DNA of 64,000 nucleotides. Origin: Ostrinia nubilalis. Its lineage: Eukaryota; Arthropoda; Insecta; Lepidoptera; Crambidae. The stretch is taken from contig NC_087105.1 of assembly GCF_963855985.1 (NCBI RefSeq), forward strand, positions 5,706,501 to 5,770,500, in the 5' to 3' direction. Shown here piece after piece: positions 12,001 to 22,639 of the stretch; position 1 is the first letter of the stretch, and every line of letters starts with the position of its first letter. The notes beneath the pieces were generated by a model. It was not told the origin of the DNA. It saw only the letters and a program-made list of their open reading frames with translations, and made no database searches. The position numbers and the translations under genes were made by a program.

Positions 12001-15000
12001 AAAAATATAAATGGGTGATGAATAAAACACATTGCGAGCTGTTATTTAACAATATGGAATAAAATATTAACAAATATTCCATGTGAAATGTGGCGCTGAC
12101 TAAGAGTTTACATATTTTTGTGGAATGACCCGTATATCAAGATATATTTTTATTAACATTAATTTCATTTCATTTGTTTAAATTGTAGGTCTCAGCCCTT
12201 TTAGTGTTACTCAATCAGCACCTAAAGAAACCACTGCTACCCCAAAAGAGGAACCTTCAACATTATTCCAGCGCCAGCGAGTAGACATGTTACTTGCTGA
12301 ACTAGTAAGACAGTTTCCATTGCCAGTGACCCAAACTACCTCTAACCAGGTTAGTTAACATAGTTTTTTTTTCTAGAATAGTACTTACCTACCTTTTTTT
12401 AGTACCTACTTGAAAGTGAACAGTACAGTGCCGGATTAATTAACCCATAAGCTTAGATTAGCAATTGCTTATGGCATCACGTCTTGGAGGTCACCAAATC
12501 CCGCAACAAAAAATGCATAAAAAATATTTTTCGCAAAATTAACTTTCGTATAAGAGTAGGCGCACACCGTTGATTTTTCGTCGGCCGATAGTTTAGTCGG
12601 GCAGTTGATCAGTATGGGCATGTATGGGAGTGCGCACACTACGCCGATTCAATTTGGCCGATTCTTCATACAATTTAAAATCGGGCACAACTATCGGCCA
12701 ACTAAAAATCAACGGTGTGCGCCTACTCTAAAAGTAACAAAACAGTTCCATAAAAACTAAAAGCTTAATTCATTAATTTTGAGTCCAATCTGTATTAAAG
12801 TTATTAATGCAATAAATTTTATAGTATAGGTCTTTTTGTTTTGCAAGTTAACCTTTTTACCGCCACGGTTTTCTATAGAAGACATCAACGTTTCCGTATC
12901 CTCCACATGGCCACACCACGTCTAATAGAAGACATTATCTAATTACAGAATGATCGTAAAAATACGCACAAAATTAAATAAATAATTTTGTGCGTATTTT
13001 ACGATTGGCTAAAATCTATGATAAAATAAAATAAAATATCGTCCTACCTGTTACTAACACTAGTCATAACCATAAGTTATATTTCACTAATTGTACTAAC
13101 CCATGGACCAACTGTAGTCTGAAAATAATAAAATATTTGAATTTGAAAATCATGTAGCCGACTTTTCGGATTTTACCCGTGGTCCCCCCAACATGTCCCC
13201 CTGGTGGGTCCACGGGTATTTTTTTTTACCCGTTGTCCCACCTTCTGAACAGTGTTTGCCAGTGGCTCTACGGGTAATTTATTTTAACCATGGTCCCACC
13301 GCACAACGGGCAAACATTGCATGTCATCTAGGTATCTACATATAATATTATAAACAAATCTATAATTAATTATAGAAAATAATTATAGGTAAGTACGGCA
13401 CCATAGATTTATAAGACTTAATTCCTAAGTTCATATACAGTGTGTCCGGGCATGTAGTGATCAAACTTTAAGGGCGTAATATATGGACAATTTTATCGGT
13501 GAAAATACTTTAAATTTGGGGCTTGACCCATTTCTCGCATATTTACAAGGATTTAAGTTTTTGAATTTAAGTTTTCACCTCTTCCTTCAAAAACAAGTGA
13601 TAGCGTGGGTAGTTTAACATTAATAAGCAAAAATTTTATATCATGCGATAGCCAATAAAATTATCTATTAGTAGAAGTAGAAAACAGATACAAGTTTCAT
13701 ACATTTTAAGGGTGTAAGAATGGATTTAATTAGAAATAAACATGATTTTTTTCACATCTTTTTTAGTTATTTCCCAACACAAGAAAAACCAGGTCGTTAA
13801 GGTATGTTTTATTTGCATTGTATTATTAGTATTTGAGCTATTCTACAAAACGAATGTAAATTTATTAGTCTACGTCTATTAGTTTCGACGTAATTGTTAA
13901 ACAATAATGACCTGGTTTTTCTTATGTTGGGAAAAAACTGAAAAAGATGTGAAAAAAATCATGTTTATTTCTAATTAAATCCATTCTTACTCCCTTAAAA
14001 TGTATGAAACTTGTGTCTGTTTTCTACTTCTACTAGCAGATAATTTTATTGGCTATCGCATGATATAAAATATTTGCTTATTAATGTTAAGTTACCCACG
14101 CTATCACTTGTTTTTGAAGGAAGAGGTGAAAACTTAAAATTAAAAACTTAAATCCTTGTAAATATGCGAGAAATCGGTCAAGCCCCAAATTTAAAGTATT
14201 TTCACCGATAAAATTGTCCATTGATTACGACCTTAAAGTTTGATCACTACATGCCCGGACACACTGTATATTTGAGAATAAAGGATACATCGAAATTAAT
14301 AATTGCAAGAACATTTTTTATAATATCTTCACGTCACACATGTGGGTTAAAGTCACTCATATCCTACTTGGCGTTTGATATTTAGTGTCCGACCGAATAT
14401 GGATTTTCAGCCGAAAACGGAAACGAAAACGAAGCTTCGGCTGCAGTCTCATTTTCGGCCAAAAACGAAAACGAAAATGACCTTCAACTCTCAAATTTCA
14501 ATCTGTGATCAAATAATATCTTGTAAACATTATGAAATTACCTATGTAAAAACTTTGAAAACCATTAATGTTTTGACCAAAAACATAATGACGTTTGACA
14601 GTTGATTTTGATAAAGATTGATTAAAGAAAACCGGCATTAAAACACAAAAAAATATTATGAATTCTTAGTAGAATATTATTTCCGGTGTATATTGAAATA
14701 TTGGGAAGTGAAGTTAAGAAATAAAGGGTGTCCAGTGGGAATTTTTCAACTTCAAAAATGAATACAAATAAATCTTATGACTTTTTTATTATTTATTACT
14801 AATGCAAAATGGAGTTTAACAATGCGGATTGCAATGTCGTTTAAATGATGCTCGTTTTACTATAGGCACTCTCACAGCCGGACCCTTACATTCGCAACTA
14901 TGCGAAAGCAAATCGTGCTAATAATTTTCCTGCAACTTCACGGCGGATATTTTTTTACAGAACTTGAATTATTTAAGGGTAGTTTGCTGTCAACTTTTGC

Positions 15001-18000
15001 TTGAGATATCCCCACAAGAGAAAGTCGCACGGTGTGAGATCTGGTGACCAAGGCGGCTAGGGTATGTCACTGTACTTGCTGATCATTTATTTGAAGAAAA
15101 AAATAGTCCTCAGTGTCTCCATCGAGGTCCTCTCCGTGTGTGGTGAGACACCTTCTTGCTGAAATAGAGTTCCGTAGTTGTCCGGGATGCAGTTGCAGTT
15201 GCAGTTGTGGTATCCGACATTCATCGATCATTCGACAATACATTTCAAATACTTATTGCTCAAATGCGAACGCTCTGTTGGCTCCCGATCAGTGACTTAT
15301 GGTGTATTTGAAATCCGCATTAGACTCTATTTTGAAACAATTAAACTTAATGAAAATTCTTAGGTTTTATTTGTATTCAATTTTGAACTTGGAAAATTGT
15401 CCCTGGACACCGTTTACAACGTAACCTCATTTCACAACTTCAAAGGAGTGTGACAATACCGCGTCCGTTCAAGTCGGATTGGAACCATGAGTGCACCAGA
15501 TTCACTCCTGAAGATATCAGAACGATAAACGTCACCATCTTGTTCATGTATTTCTGATAATATTCGGTTTGGCCGAAGCTTCGGCTGGTTTATGGCCGAA
15601 AACGAAAATATGGCCGAATGTCCATTTTTTGGCCGAAAATGGCCGAAAACGAAAACGAATATTCGGTCGGTCACTATTGATATTTCATCCTAGACATCAG
15701 TCCACATATCCGTACCTACTCATTGGTGAGATTTCCTTGTTGTTTATTTATCTACACTCAAGGAACTTTAACCCACATGTGTGATGTGAAGATATTATAA
15801 AAAATGTTCTTGCAATTAGAGATGAAACGGATAGTTATTTATTTATTTATTTATTATTCATTATTGAGCAATTACATATTTGATCCAAATAGCGTCCTAA
15901 ATCCTCTTATTATATTATAGTTGTTTGGCCGGATACCGGATATCCGGCCAGCTGCTAGGCCGGATAGCTGGATATCCGGCGGCTGGATAGTTGGCCCATT
16001 GTCTCGTTGCATGTTGTGACGAGTTTAGCGCCGCCGAGTTTAGGTGCTTCGAACGCGATCAGTGGGTCTATTAATAGACTAGACTACTTACTCACACTTT
16101 TCTAAAATCGAACCCGTCCGAATAGAATGTCAGATTTTGCCACTTGTCTAGGGGGCAGATCAATTCGGGTGATTTCGGTGTGTGATTGAATAGCGAAAAT
16201 TAAATTAGTCTACTTGCTGCGTAATCTGACTGAACTGCATGCATCATGTCACTAGACCATCAGTGAAAAATAGATCGCCTTTTTTATTTGGCAATATTTC
16301 GACATTAACAGATGTTTAGGTAGGTACTATGTATTTATGTATTCGTCATTAGTGTGATTAGCCCAGAAAAAAAAAGTTTTTGAAAGGCCTTAATATGGCT
16401 TTTTTGTAACTTTTTGGACTTTAAATAAAAGCCGTCATTATTATATGCCATTTTTATTGATATTTACCTTAAAGATTAATGTATTTCATTTTAATAATAG
16501 GAAAATGTCGTAGTTTTTTAATATCCGGTATCCGGCCGGATAGCGAGTTACTATCCGGTATCCGGCCGGATAGTAAATTTAGGCCGGATATCCGGCCTAC
16601 CGGATAGTTACCGGATATCCGTTTCATCTCTACTTGCAATTATTAATTTAGATGTATCCTTTATTCTCAAATAAATATGAACTTAGGAATTAAGTCTTAT
16701 AAATCTATGGTGCCGTACCTACCTATAATTATTTTCTATATTATTATAGATACCTAGGTGACATGCAATGTTTGCCACTTAGTGCGGTGCACAGTGGATC
16801 GAAATGGCATTAAAGTGGACATAGGGATTTTTTCCGGAAAATCGAATTTTAAAAATTGCCAATCGATAGTCCTTTGCTCACTCATCACCGACATGTCATA
16901 TCACATTTTTCTCTAAACCTGATACTTTAGCTTAAAAAAAATAATTAGTGTTTTTTTTAGAAAGAAAGAAAGAAAGAAAAGTGACGTCCACTCATTTAAC
17001 ACGAGACATAAGAATAAACTTGCTGTTCCATCATTTAGGTTGCATAAGATAGGTAATTCATTCTTGGGGAAATGTATTGCCATATTTAACAAAATACCAC
17101 ACAACCTTGTCGAATTGCCAATAAACAAATTTAAGATACATATAAAAAATACCCTTATGTCCAAAGGGTACTACAAGGTTCGAGACTATATTGATGACAA
17201 GGATGCGTGGTCAGTTCAGTCTGCACATATTTGATGTACTTAAATTTGACTATTCTTACCGTTAGATAATTCCTGGCAATAAGTGGTGACTGAGTTTGTT
17301 CCGGCGTTTCTTCTCAGCACTTGCCATATGTTTGTCTCGAAGCGCTGGTAGGGCCCAAAAGATAAGGAGACATGTAAAGTGCCCCATAAGGGCTACCTTT
17401 TTCTTTTTTTATTATTTTCTATTGACGTTCATAAGTGCCACTTGTGGTCTAAACTGAATAAATATTTTTGATTTTGATTTTGATTTTTTGTATGAAACGA
17501 GACAAAGTGCTAATTTTCTCCGAAGACCTGCTAGATCGTGACTTGAAACAACCTAGGTCGGTATAACTGCATTATTTATTAATATTCTAAGCTATTTCCA
17601 GCTGCTCCAAACCGCAACTTAGCCTGTTAAACGATTCCGAAAAAAATTAAAATTGACTCTTCTTGTAATTGTATTTTAGTTCTTTTCTTTAGAAAAAGCG
17701 TCGATTACGGTACTAGAAAGTGATTTTATCATTAGGTGAAATTGTTATCTATTCTCAGAATCTGTTAAACCCTTTCTTTCCTATCAGCACATGACTTTAA
17801 AACAACAATGAAGTTACTCATACCTCGTAAATAACGTGTGGTGAGACCATGGTTAAAATAAATTACCCGTAGACCCACTGGCAAACACTGTTTAGAACGG
17901 TGGGACAACGGGTAAAAAAAATTACCCGTGGAACCCACCAGGGGGACATGTTGGGGGGACCACGGGTAAAAGCCGATACTTTTAATAGGAGCTTTGTTTA

Positions 18001-18282
18001 TTTTGAACAGAAAATTACAATAGCCTTTATTTTTTTCTGATAATACAATATTATTTACAGGTTAATGGAGTAACTGTAAAAACTGAAAACACGAATGACA
18101 AACATGCAGATAAGGCATCGGATGGAAGTAATGTAGGAAATATAACGATAAAACAAGAACCAATGGATCCTATCAATTCCGAAAGTATGGCTAATGGTAA
18201 TATTCAAGGTCACATAGAAGTAAAAACAGAGATAAAACAAGAAAATATGAAACCACCACCAGAAAAAAAACCAAGAATGTAA
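9023..18282 (+). CDS. MED6: Mediator of RNA polymerase II transcription subunit 6
   Basis: MED6 is a head-module subunit of the Mediator complex, which links transcription factors to RNA polymerase II in the nucleus. Five exons join in frame to 287 residues: 9023-9222, 9520-9694, 10106-10211, 12189-12349 and 18061-18282, all with GT-AG introns. The Med6 domain covers exons 1-3, with family-typical stretches [71 protein letters not shown] and [14 protein letters not shown]. Exon 4 gives the conserved [19 protein letters not shown]. Exon 5 is a variable, lysine- and glutamate-rich tail ending [10 protein letters not shown], as in fly MED6. Three nearby ATGs (9023, 9026, 9038) could start translation; the first is chosen. 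Length fits the family. Poly(A) signals follow at about 18312-18322. Introns 3 and 4 are swollen by transposons (2.0 and 5.7 kb) but no exon is damaged. Confidence 0.95.
9255..9480 (+). repeat. Common lepidopteran interspersed repeat in MED6 intron 1
   Basis: The intron carries tactagctttccgcccgcgg at its start, then ttacggaaccctatt, gataatgtagctttc and gttttcctctttaaaatatt. A related opening phrase (ctagctgtgcccgcgacttc) recurs at 58864. Such sequence is widespread in Lepidoptera and probably derives from a non-LTR element. The assignment rests on recall of the phrase and not on a structural end. Confidence 0.45.
10275..12131. mobile_element. 1.86 kb inverted-repeat element in MED6 intron 3, class unknown
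   Basis: The ends are GGGTCATTCCATAAAAAT on the left and, reverse-complemented, GGGTCATTCCACAAAAAT on the right: 17 of 18 match. Flanks are gtacat and gtatat, possibly a mutated 6-bp target duplication. Inside, the phrase (c)tagggactgacg or a close variant recurs (near 10435, 11404, 11567, 11757 and 11952), and caatggctcctacgtat-like sequence occurs in inverted form near 10453 and 11378. There is no open frame. It also holds the tRNA-like palindrome at 10928. Confidence 0.6.
10928..11025. repeat. 40-bp perfect palindrome with a tRNA B-box-like loop
   Basis: Arms 10928-10967 and 10986-11025 are perfect reverse complements (outer part attataaataacttgaaaa; inner part tcgaactgcctaaggc). The 18-bp loop is gggaattgaacccacgat, whose reverse complement contains gggttcaattccc, a close match to a tRNA T-arm/B box. 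Confidence 0.85.
12551..12730. mobile_element. MITE of the GCGCACACCGTTGATTTTT family
   Basis: About 180 bp. The left end is agagtaggcgcacaccgttg followed by atttttcgtcggccgatag. The right end is its reverse complement (actaaaaatcaacggtgtgc then gcctactct). No coding capacity. Another copy lies at about 52408-52575 and a partial end at 50786, so the family is active in this neighbourhood. Confidence 0.75.
12952..13005. repeat. Short perfect hairpin
   Basis: atcgtaaaaatacgcacaaa and its mirror tttgtgcgtattttacgat surround a short AT-rich loop. One base in the A run differs between the arms. It lies in MED6 intron 4, just left of the large composite element. Function unknown. Confidence 0.6.
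13438..14266. mobile_element. Palindromic MITE, TA target duplication
   Basis: Ends CAGTGTGTCCGGGCATGTAG and its mirror ctacatgcccggacacactg, flanked by TA (13436-13437 and 14267-14268). Arms are each about 350 bp and meet around a 110-bp AT-rich centre. It lies in the left arm of the 4.8 kb composite; the right arm lacks it and shows the empty site. A related end (tacagtgtgtctggtcacc) is at 34620. Confidence 0.8.
14383..15676. mobile_element. hAT-type MITE with 8-bp target duplication
   Basis: Ends TAGTGTCCGACCGAATAT and its mirror attcggtcggtcacta (one internal mismatch), flanked on both sides by ttgatatt (14375-14382 and 15677-15684). An 8-bp duplication is diagnostic of hAT, P or piggyBat-like insertion, and the short TIR fits hAT. 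Subterminal regions repeat (g)gccgaaaacgaaaacga motifs on both sides. The element contains a mariner relic. Confidence 0.85.
14727..15411 (-). pseudogene. Mariner-like transposase relic nested in the hAT MITE
   Basis: Terminal repeats ggtgtccagtgggaatttt and the mirror of ggtgtccagggacaatttt bound about 685 bp. On the minus strand near 15055-14990 a fragment reads [20 protein letters not shown], the conserved C-terminal block around the third catalytic aspartate of insect mariner transposases. The rest is deleted or out of frame. No clean TA duplication was seen. Confidence 0.75.
15817..16632. mobile_element. hAT-type MITE (TAGAGATGAAACGGATA family), copy 1
   Basis: Ends TAGAGATGAAACGGATA and its exact mirror. 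The 8-bp duplication cttgcaat is perfect (15809-15816, 16633-16640). Subterminal DNA is dense in tatccgg / ccggata repeats. The mirrored arm of the host composite holds the uninterrupted site with one cttgcaat. Copy 2 is at 19417. Confidence 0.92.
16796..17838 (+). mobile_element. Inserted segment with a LINE 3' end (about 16960-17490)
   Basis: This block interrupts the right arm of the 4.8 kb composite. At 17040-17234 it encodes [20 protein letters not shown] and [17 protein letters not shown], the C-terminal end typical of CR1/Jockey-group LINE reverse transcriptases. A 3' UTR follows, ending in a (TTTTGA)n tail near 17466-17487. The short match gtg(c/t)ggtg at both edges may be the target duplication of the larger inserted unit. 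Confidence 0.6.
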
Positions 18283-18357
18283 AATAATTTATTTATACAT
18301 TTTAACTTATTAATAAAAAATAAAGCTCATTTTTATTTTAGATCAAAAATATCTTTT

Positions 18358-21300
18358 TTACATCGTTTTGAAATACTTCATATTGTCTTCTTCTTGTATA
18401 TTAAACAAATTATCAATTTTTTCCTGTGTTGAGGTTCCATTGATACATAGCTGACAATTAATTTTCCTTGGATCTTTGAATGTTTCATTTATGTTCTTTG
18501 AACTAAAATTAATAAAATATTATATTAGCAAAACTTTGATAAAACTGTTTCTGAGTATATGCGTTAACCTAGCAAATTTCTTCTAAAGCTTTTAGATATT
18601 TTACTTTACAAATACACACATCAACATGGTCTAGGGATATTTCAATTAAACCTAAATAACTAAAACCCTATTAAATTTTTGTTAAGACACCTATACATTA
18701 AAATAAACCTTGTTTAATAGCCTATCTAATCTGATAATAAACTTTTAGATAGGTAAAGTTAAATTTAAAAAAAACTTAGAAGAAAAGGAAAAACACAGAC
18801 AAAATTTCCATCTTATCTTTATTTTTGAAACATAAAACCTAAACAAAACAACTATTTTATTTATAAAAATTGTTGAAAACTTAAAAGACTCTCCTGACAA
18901 AAATCTGCAGCGGTTCTGCATACTCAAAACAAGGGTGTCAATATCCTGTTGTGGAATAAAGTCCCAAGTCCTGCTAAGATGCAAGAAAAGCTGGTTTTCA
19001 TGCACAATATCTTCAGGGAAATTCCTAAGAGCTCTTTTCTGAAACATAATCCCAGGCATGCTCAATAGGATTTAAGTCAGGGGATTGTGCAGGCCAGTCT
19101 AAAGCTTGGATGTCATGCCAAGTCAACCAAATGTAACGGCGATACGGCTATAGAGCAGTGGTTCTTAACCTTTAAGTCACGAAGGACCATTTTACCAAAT
19201 TTCTATCATGTCGGGGACCACTATTTTTTCTTTTCAAAATCCTTTGAAAGGGGAGGTCGATTTCTCGCCCACTGTGCGCTGTTTGCGTTGTGTTTACTCG
19301 ACTCATCAGGTCACATCACTTGTTTATTACGATGTCTTCGTGGACCACTTGCAATGCCTCCAGGGACCACCAGTGGTCCGCGGACCACCGGTTAAGAACC
19401 ACTACTCTCTCTATAGTAGAGATGAAACGGATAGGTGTTTGGCCGGATACCGGATACCGGATATCCGGCGAGCTGCTAGGCCGGATAGCCGGATATCCGG
19501 CGGCCGGATAGTTGTCCCATTGTCATGTTGCATGTCGTAACGAGTTTAGCGCTGCACAGGTGCTTCGAACGACGCGATCAGTAGGTCTAGTAGACTAGAC
19601 AAGTCACACTTTTCGAAAATCGAATTTGTTCGAATAGAATGTCAGATTTTGCCACTCGTCTCAATTCGGGCGATTTCGGTTGCCATATGCATCGTGAGTA
19701 TGTGACTGAATAGCGAAAATTCAATTAGTATACTTGCTGCGTAATCTGAATGAACTGCATTATACAGGGTGACTTTGAAATCGTTGGCATTCTTTTTAAA
19801 ATAAGACTACTCATTTTTTTATTTATTTATTTACAACGACAACAACACTACACTGTCATCACAGGACATCCCACTCCCATCATGATTTCCCAAATATAAG
19901 TCATATCAAATGAATTAAAATTTCAATATTTGAAATATTGTACAGACGACAGCACATAAATCTTCATATTGTGGCATCTTATTTCAATGTATTAAGTGTT
20001 ATTTTGCAACAAAATGTATAGGATGATGTGCTGTTGACTGTACAATAGTTTTAAACTCTTTTTAAGAGCACCATGTATCATGAGTAGTCTTATATTAAAA
20101 GGATGCCAACGATTTCAAAGTCACCCTGTATGTCATCAGACCATCAGTGAAAAAAAAGATCGCCTATTTTATTTGGCAATATTTCGACATTAAAATATAT
20201 TTACTATTTATGTATTCGTCATTAGAGTAAATAGCCCAGAAAAGAAATCAGTTTTTTGAAAGGCCTTAATATGGCTTTTTTGTAACTTTTTGGCCTTTAG
20301 ATAAAAACCGTCATTATTATAAGCCATTTTATTGATATTTGACTCAAAGATTAATGTGTTTCATTTTATTATAGGAAATTTTCGTAGTTTTTTTAATATC
20401 CGGTATCCGGCCGGATAGTGAGCTACTATCCGGTATCCGGCCGGATAGTAAATTTAGGCCGGATATCCGGCCTACCGGATAGTTGCCGGATATCCGTTTC
20501 ATCTCTACTCTATAGTATAGAGAGAGTATGGTTTGCTGGTAAGCGGTCAAACTTAGAGAAGACGACTGCATGAAGTAGGCCTCTTCGGGTACCAGCTCTA
20601 AGGAGAGGCAATCGAGGAAGAAGATTACAATGGGCTATTGCACACGAAAACTGGAACCATTCTCAATGGTCACTTATGCTTTTCACTGATGAATCCAGGT
20701 TTGAATTTCATCCTGATTCGCGAAGAGTACGCGTTTGGAGAGAATCTGGACGTTGGAATCGACTGCAGCTCCCACAACAAGTTCATGCATATCAAGGTGG
20801 CACGATTATGGTTTGGGCAGGAATTCGTCTCGGCGGTAGAACGGACCTCGTTTGGATACAAGGCAATTATGAATGCTCTAATATACCGACACGAGGTGCT
20901 AGAAGCCTATAATCTTGCCCCACAGCTGTCTGTGGGACAAAATTTCCAGCTAATGCACGACAATGCCCGTCCACATACGGCGCGTGTCATTCAACGGCAC
21001 CACACAAGTCGGTTACAACGGCGTGATATCCAAGCATATTCCACAACAGGATATTGACACCCTTGTTTTGAGTATGCAGAACAGCTGCAGATGTGTCAGG
21101 AGTCTTAGGTGGATCCACGGATTATTAATTTTAGGTTTTCAACAATTTTTATAAAAAAATACCTAGTTGTTTTGTTTAGGTTTCGATGTTTCAAAAATAA
21201 AGTTAAGATTGAAATTTTGTCTGAGTTTTTCCTCTTCTTCAATTTTTTTTTTAATTTAACTTTATCTAAAAGTTTATTATCAGATTAGGCTATTATTAAA

Positions 21301-21540
21301 TAAGGTTTATTTTAATGTGTAGGTGTCTTAACAAAAAGTTAATAGAATTTTAGTTATTTAGGTTTAATTGAAATATCCCTAGACCATGTTGATGTGTGTA
21401 AATTATAACATGTAAAGTTTATACCTATTTCCGCTAAGACCAAGCTGTAATCCAAACATGAATCCTTGACTGTAACCAATATCGAAACTACATTGAAAAG
21501 CTGCAGATTGACCATCGGCAGCCCCATCTAGGTACCCAAC
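18358..21540 (-). CDS. Yae1-domain protein (YAE1-like), 5' exon not found
   Basis: Two minus-strand exons join in frame: 21540-21425 and 18502-18358 (stop 18360-18358). The first gives VGYLDGAADGQSAAFQCSFD followed by IGYSQGFMFGLQLGLSGN, the glycine-spaced repeat (GYxxGxxxGxxxxxQxxFxxGYxxG) of the Yae1 domain. In yeast and human, Yae1 pairs with Lto1 to deliver the Fe-S protein ABCE1 (Rli1) to the cytosolic iron-sulfur assembly machinery. The terminal exon (47 residues, ending NMKYFKTM) contains NCQLC, which resembles the short Cys-containing tail I would expect for an insect homologue. Splice phases agree (2 nt + 1 nt). The start codon and residues before the domain were not located between 21541 and about 23000, an area full of MITEs. 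The 2.9 kb intron holds two Tc1 copies. The gene may be complete with a distant exon 1, or truncated. Confidence 0.7.
18596..19140 (-). pseudogene. Tc1-like transposase relic, C-terminal part
   Basis: On the minus strand from about 19125 the frame reads DIQALDWPAQSPDLNPIEHA followed by W, the DD34E signature region of Tc1 transposases, then (after a small disruption) TWDFIPQQDIDTLVLSMQNR. The 3' flank down to 18596 is shared, inverted, with the copy at 20519-21420. Only the last third of the gene remains. Confidence 0.85.
19156..19404. mobile_element. hAT-type MITE (CAGTGGTTCTTAACC family), copy 1
   Basis: Begins cagtggttcttaacctttaa and ends ggttaagaaccacta. About 250 bp, non-coding, closely similar to the copy at 48413. 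The terminal CAGTGGTTCT is characteristic of hAT elements of the Charlie group. Its target duplication is obscured by the next insertion and a CT-rich run. Confidence 0.8.
19417..20507. mobile_element. hAT-type MITE (TAGAGATGAAACGGATA family), copy 2
   Basis: Same 17-bp ends as the element at 15817, flanked by a perfect 8-bp duplication ctctatag (19409-19416, 20508-20515). Compared with copy 1 it carries an extra 370-bp palindromic MITE (19763-20131). Confidence 0.92.
19763..20131. mobile_element. Mariner-type MITE nested in hAT MITE copy 2
   Basis: Ends cagggtgactttgaaatcgt and its mirror acgatttcaaagtcaccctg with TA at each side. The sibling hAT MITE at 15817 lacks it (tgaactgcat directly followed by related gtcactagaccatcag), giving an empty-site comparison. 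Confidence 0.8.
20519..21420 (+). pseudogene. Tc1-like transposase relic with deletion and frameshift
   Basis: From about 20594 the plus strand reads RRLQWAIAHENWNHSQWSLM, then LFTDESRFEFHPDSRRVRVW and GGTIMVWAGIRLGGRTDL. After a frameshift near 20862 it continues NALIYRHEVLEAYNLAPQLS and LMHDNARPHTARVIQ. The first and second catalytic aspartates lie in FTDESRF and HDNARPH. The segment holding the third acidic residue is deleted: DIQA jumps directly to IPQQDIDTLVLSMQNSCR. Sequence after the stop to 21420 mirrors 18596-18880. The gene cannot make active enzyme. Confidence 0.88.
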
Positions 21541-21900
21541 CTGTAAATAAATCAGTTTTCATTATTATATTTTTTGTACAAAATAGTATTATAAACCAAT
21601 CTTACTATGACATGTATACCTCTAAACTCAGTCTGAACTGACTTACGAGCATTAGAAGTTTGATGATTTTACATACTAGATCTGAGCCCCGATTACGGTA
21701 ATTTTTAACGTCTCCAATCCAGAGGGCTCTGCTTTTTGCCCGCAAGTTTTGTAAGAAATTGCAACAAAATAGTGACATTGTATGTGTAAACAAACAATAC
21801 CATCCATTAAAGGCTCCAGACTTCAGTATGGAGCAGAATCAGCGCAATATTTTGATGCAATTTCTTACAGAACTTGCGCGCAAAAAGCAAATCTAGTATA

Positions 21901-22073
21901 CAGGGTGTTAGGTAAATGGGTATATGAGCCGACACTAGCCCATGATAACATGGGCATATAAATGGTATGGTCAAGTCAGAAAATTGATATCTTCATTTTA
22001 ATTATTTTAATTTTCATACAAATTGGATTTTATAAATTTTATTTTATCATATACCCATTTACCTAATACCCTG
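21901..22073. mobile_element. Mariner-type MITE (CAGGGTGTTAGGTAAATGGG)
   Basis: 173 bp between TA dinucleotides (21899-21900, 22074-22075). The left end cagggtgttaggtaaatggg matches the mirror of cccatttacctaataccctg with one mismatch. A second, partly deleted copy lies at 59218-59395. Confidence 0.85.
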
Positions 22074-22135
22074 TATATACTCATCAAACTTTTAATGCTC
22101 GTAACTCAGTTCAGACTGAGTTTAGATAGAGGTAT

Positions 22136-22333
22136 CAGGCGCGGATCCAGCCCTCAAAAAAGGTTGTGGGCACAACCACCAAAAATGAGCAAAGTGAGAG
22201 TTGGATCACTACATGCCCGGACAATCCGGACATACATACATGCCTGTCGATCTTATCAATAGATCATAATTAAAACAAGCAAATTAGGGTTGTGGGCATG
22301 CCCACAGTACCCACAACGGTGGATCCGCGCCTG
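22136..22333. mobile_element. hAT-type MITE (CAGGCGCGGATCCA) with 8-bp duplication
   Basis: 198 bp with ends caggcgcggatccagccc and the mirror of caggcgcggatccaccg; the shared terminal repeat is CAGGCGCGGATCCA. It is flanked by a perfect agaggtat (22128-22135, 22334-22341). Non-coding. Confidence 0.92.
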
Positions 22334-22639
22334 AGAGGTATACATGCCATAGTAAGTTTGGTTTATTACACTATTTTGTAATAAAAAAACAAAGCTTGGT
22401 CGATGGCCGCGCAAAAAAGAAAAGACGCCACCTTCCATACAAAATCTGGCATTGCCATTTTATCTTTTTAATATCTTTTATCCCCGGAAATGCGTTCCTA
22501 AAATTCGAGAGTTCAATGCAGTCTCAACTTCCGCAAGGAATGCTCTATTCTATTGCCTACTATTGCCTTGACTTGAATGTGCAGGCCAAGGATGCGCGTC
22601 ACAACGATTTTCGCGGCATTTTATCATTTTTGCATTTGC

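Larger units (their letters stand above)
13167..17975. mobile_element. 4.8 kb composite element with very long inverted repeats in MED6 intron 4
   Basis: The left end reads ggattttacccgtggtcccc then ccaacatgtccccctggtgg. The right end is its reverse complement, ending gggaccacgggtaaaagccg. The arms continue inward for over 1 kb once later insertions are removed: left 13167-14374, right 15685-17975. For example, ttgcaagaacattttttata and catgtgggttaaag on the left are mirrored near 15770-15815 on the right. Small direct repeats of tttacccgt occur near the tips. No transposase belonging to this outer element is visible. ACTTTT lies near both ends and might be a target duplication. Confidence 0.7.
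21590..22380. repeat. Imperfect inverted repeat carrying two MITEs
   Basis: ctcagtctgaactgacttac / gtaactcagttcagactgag and agaggtatacatgccatagtaag / its mirror near 21600-21630 show that 21590-21890 and 22075-22390 are inverted relatives. Between and within them lie the MITEs at 21901 and 22136. No coding sequence was recognised, although a Yae1 5' exon could be hidden near here. Confidence 0.55.
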
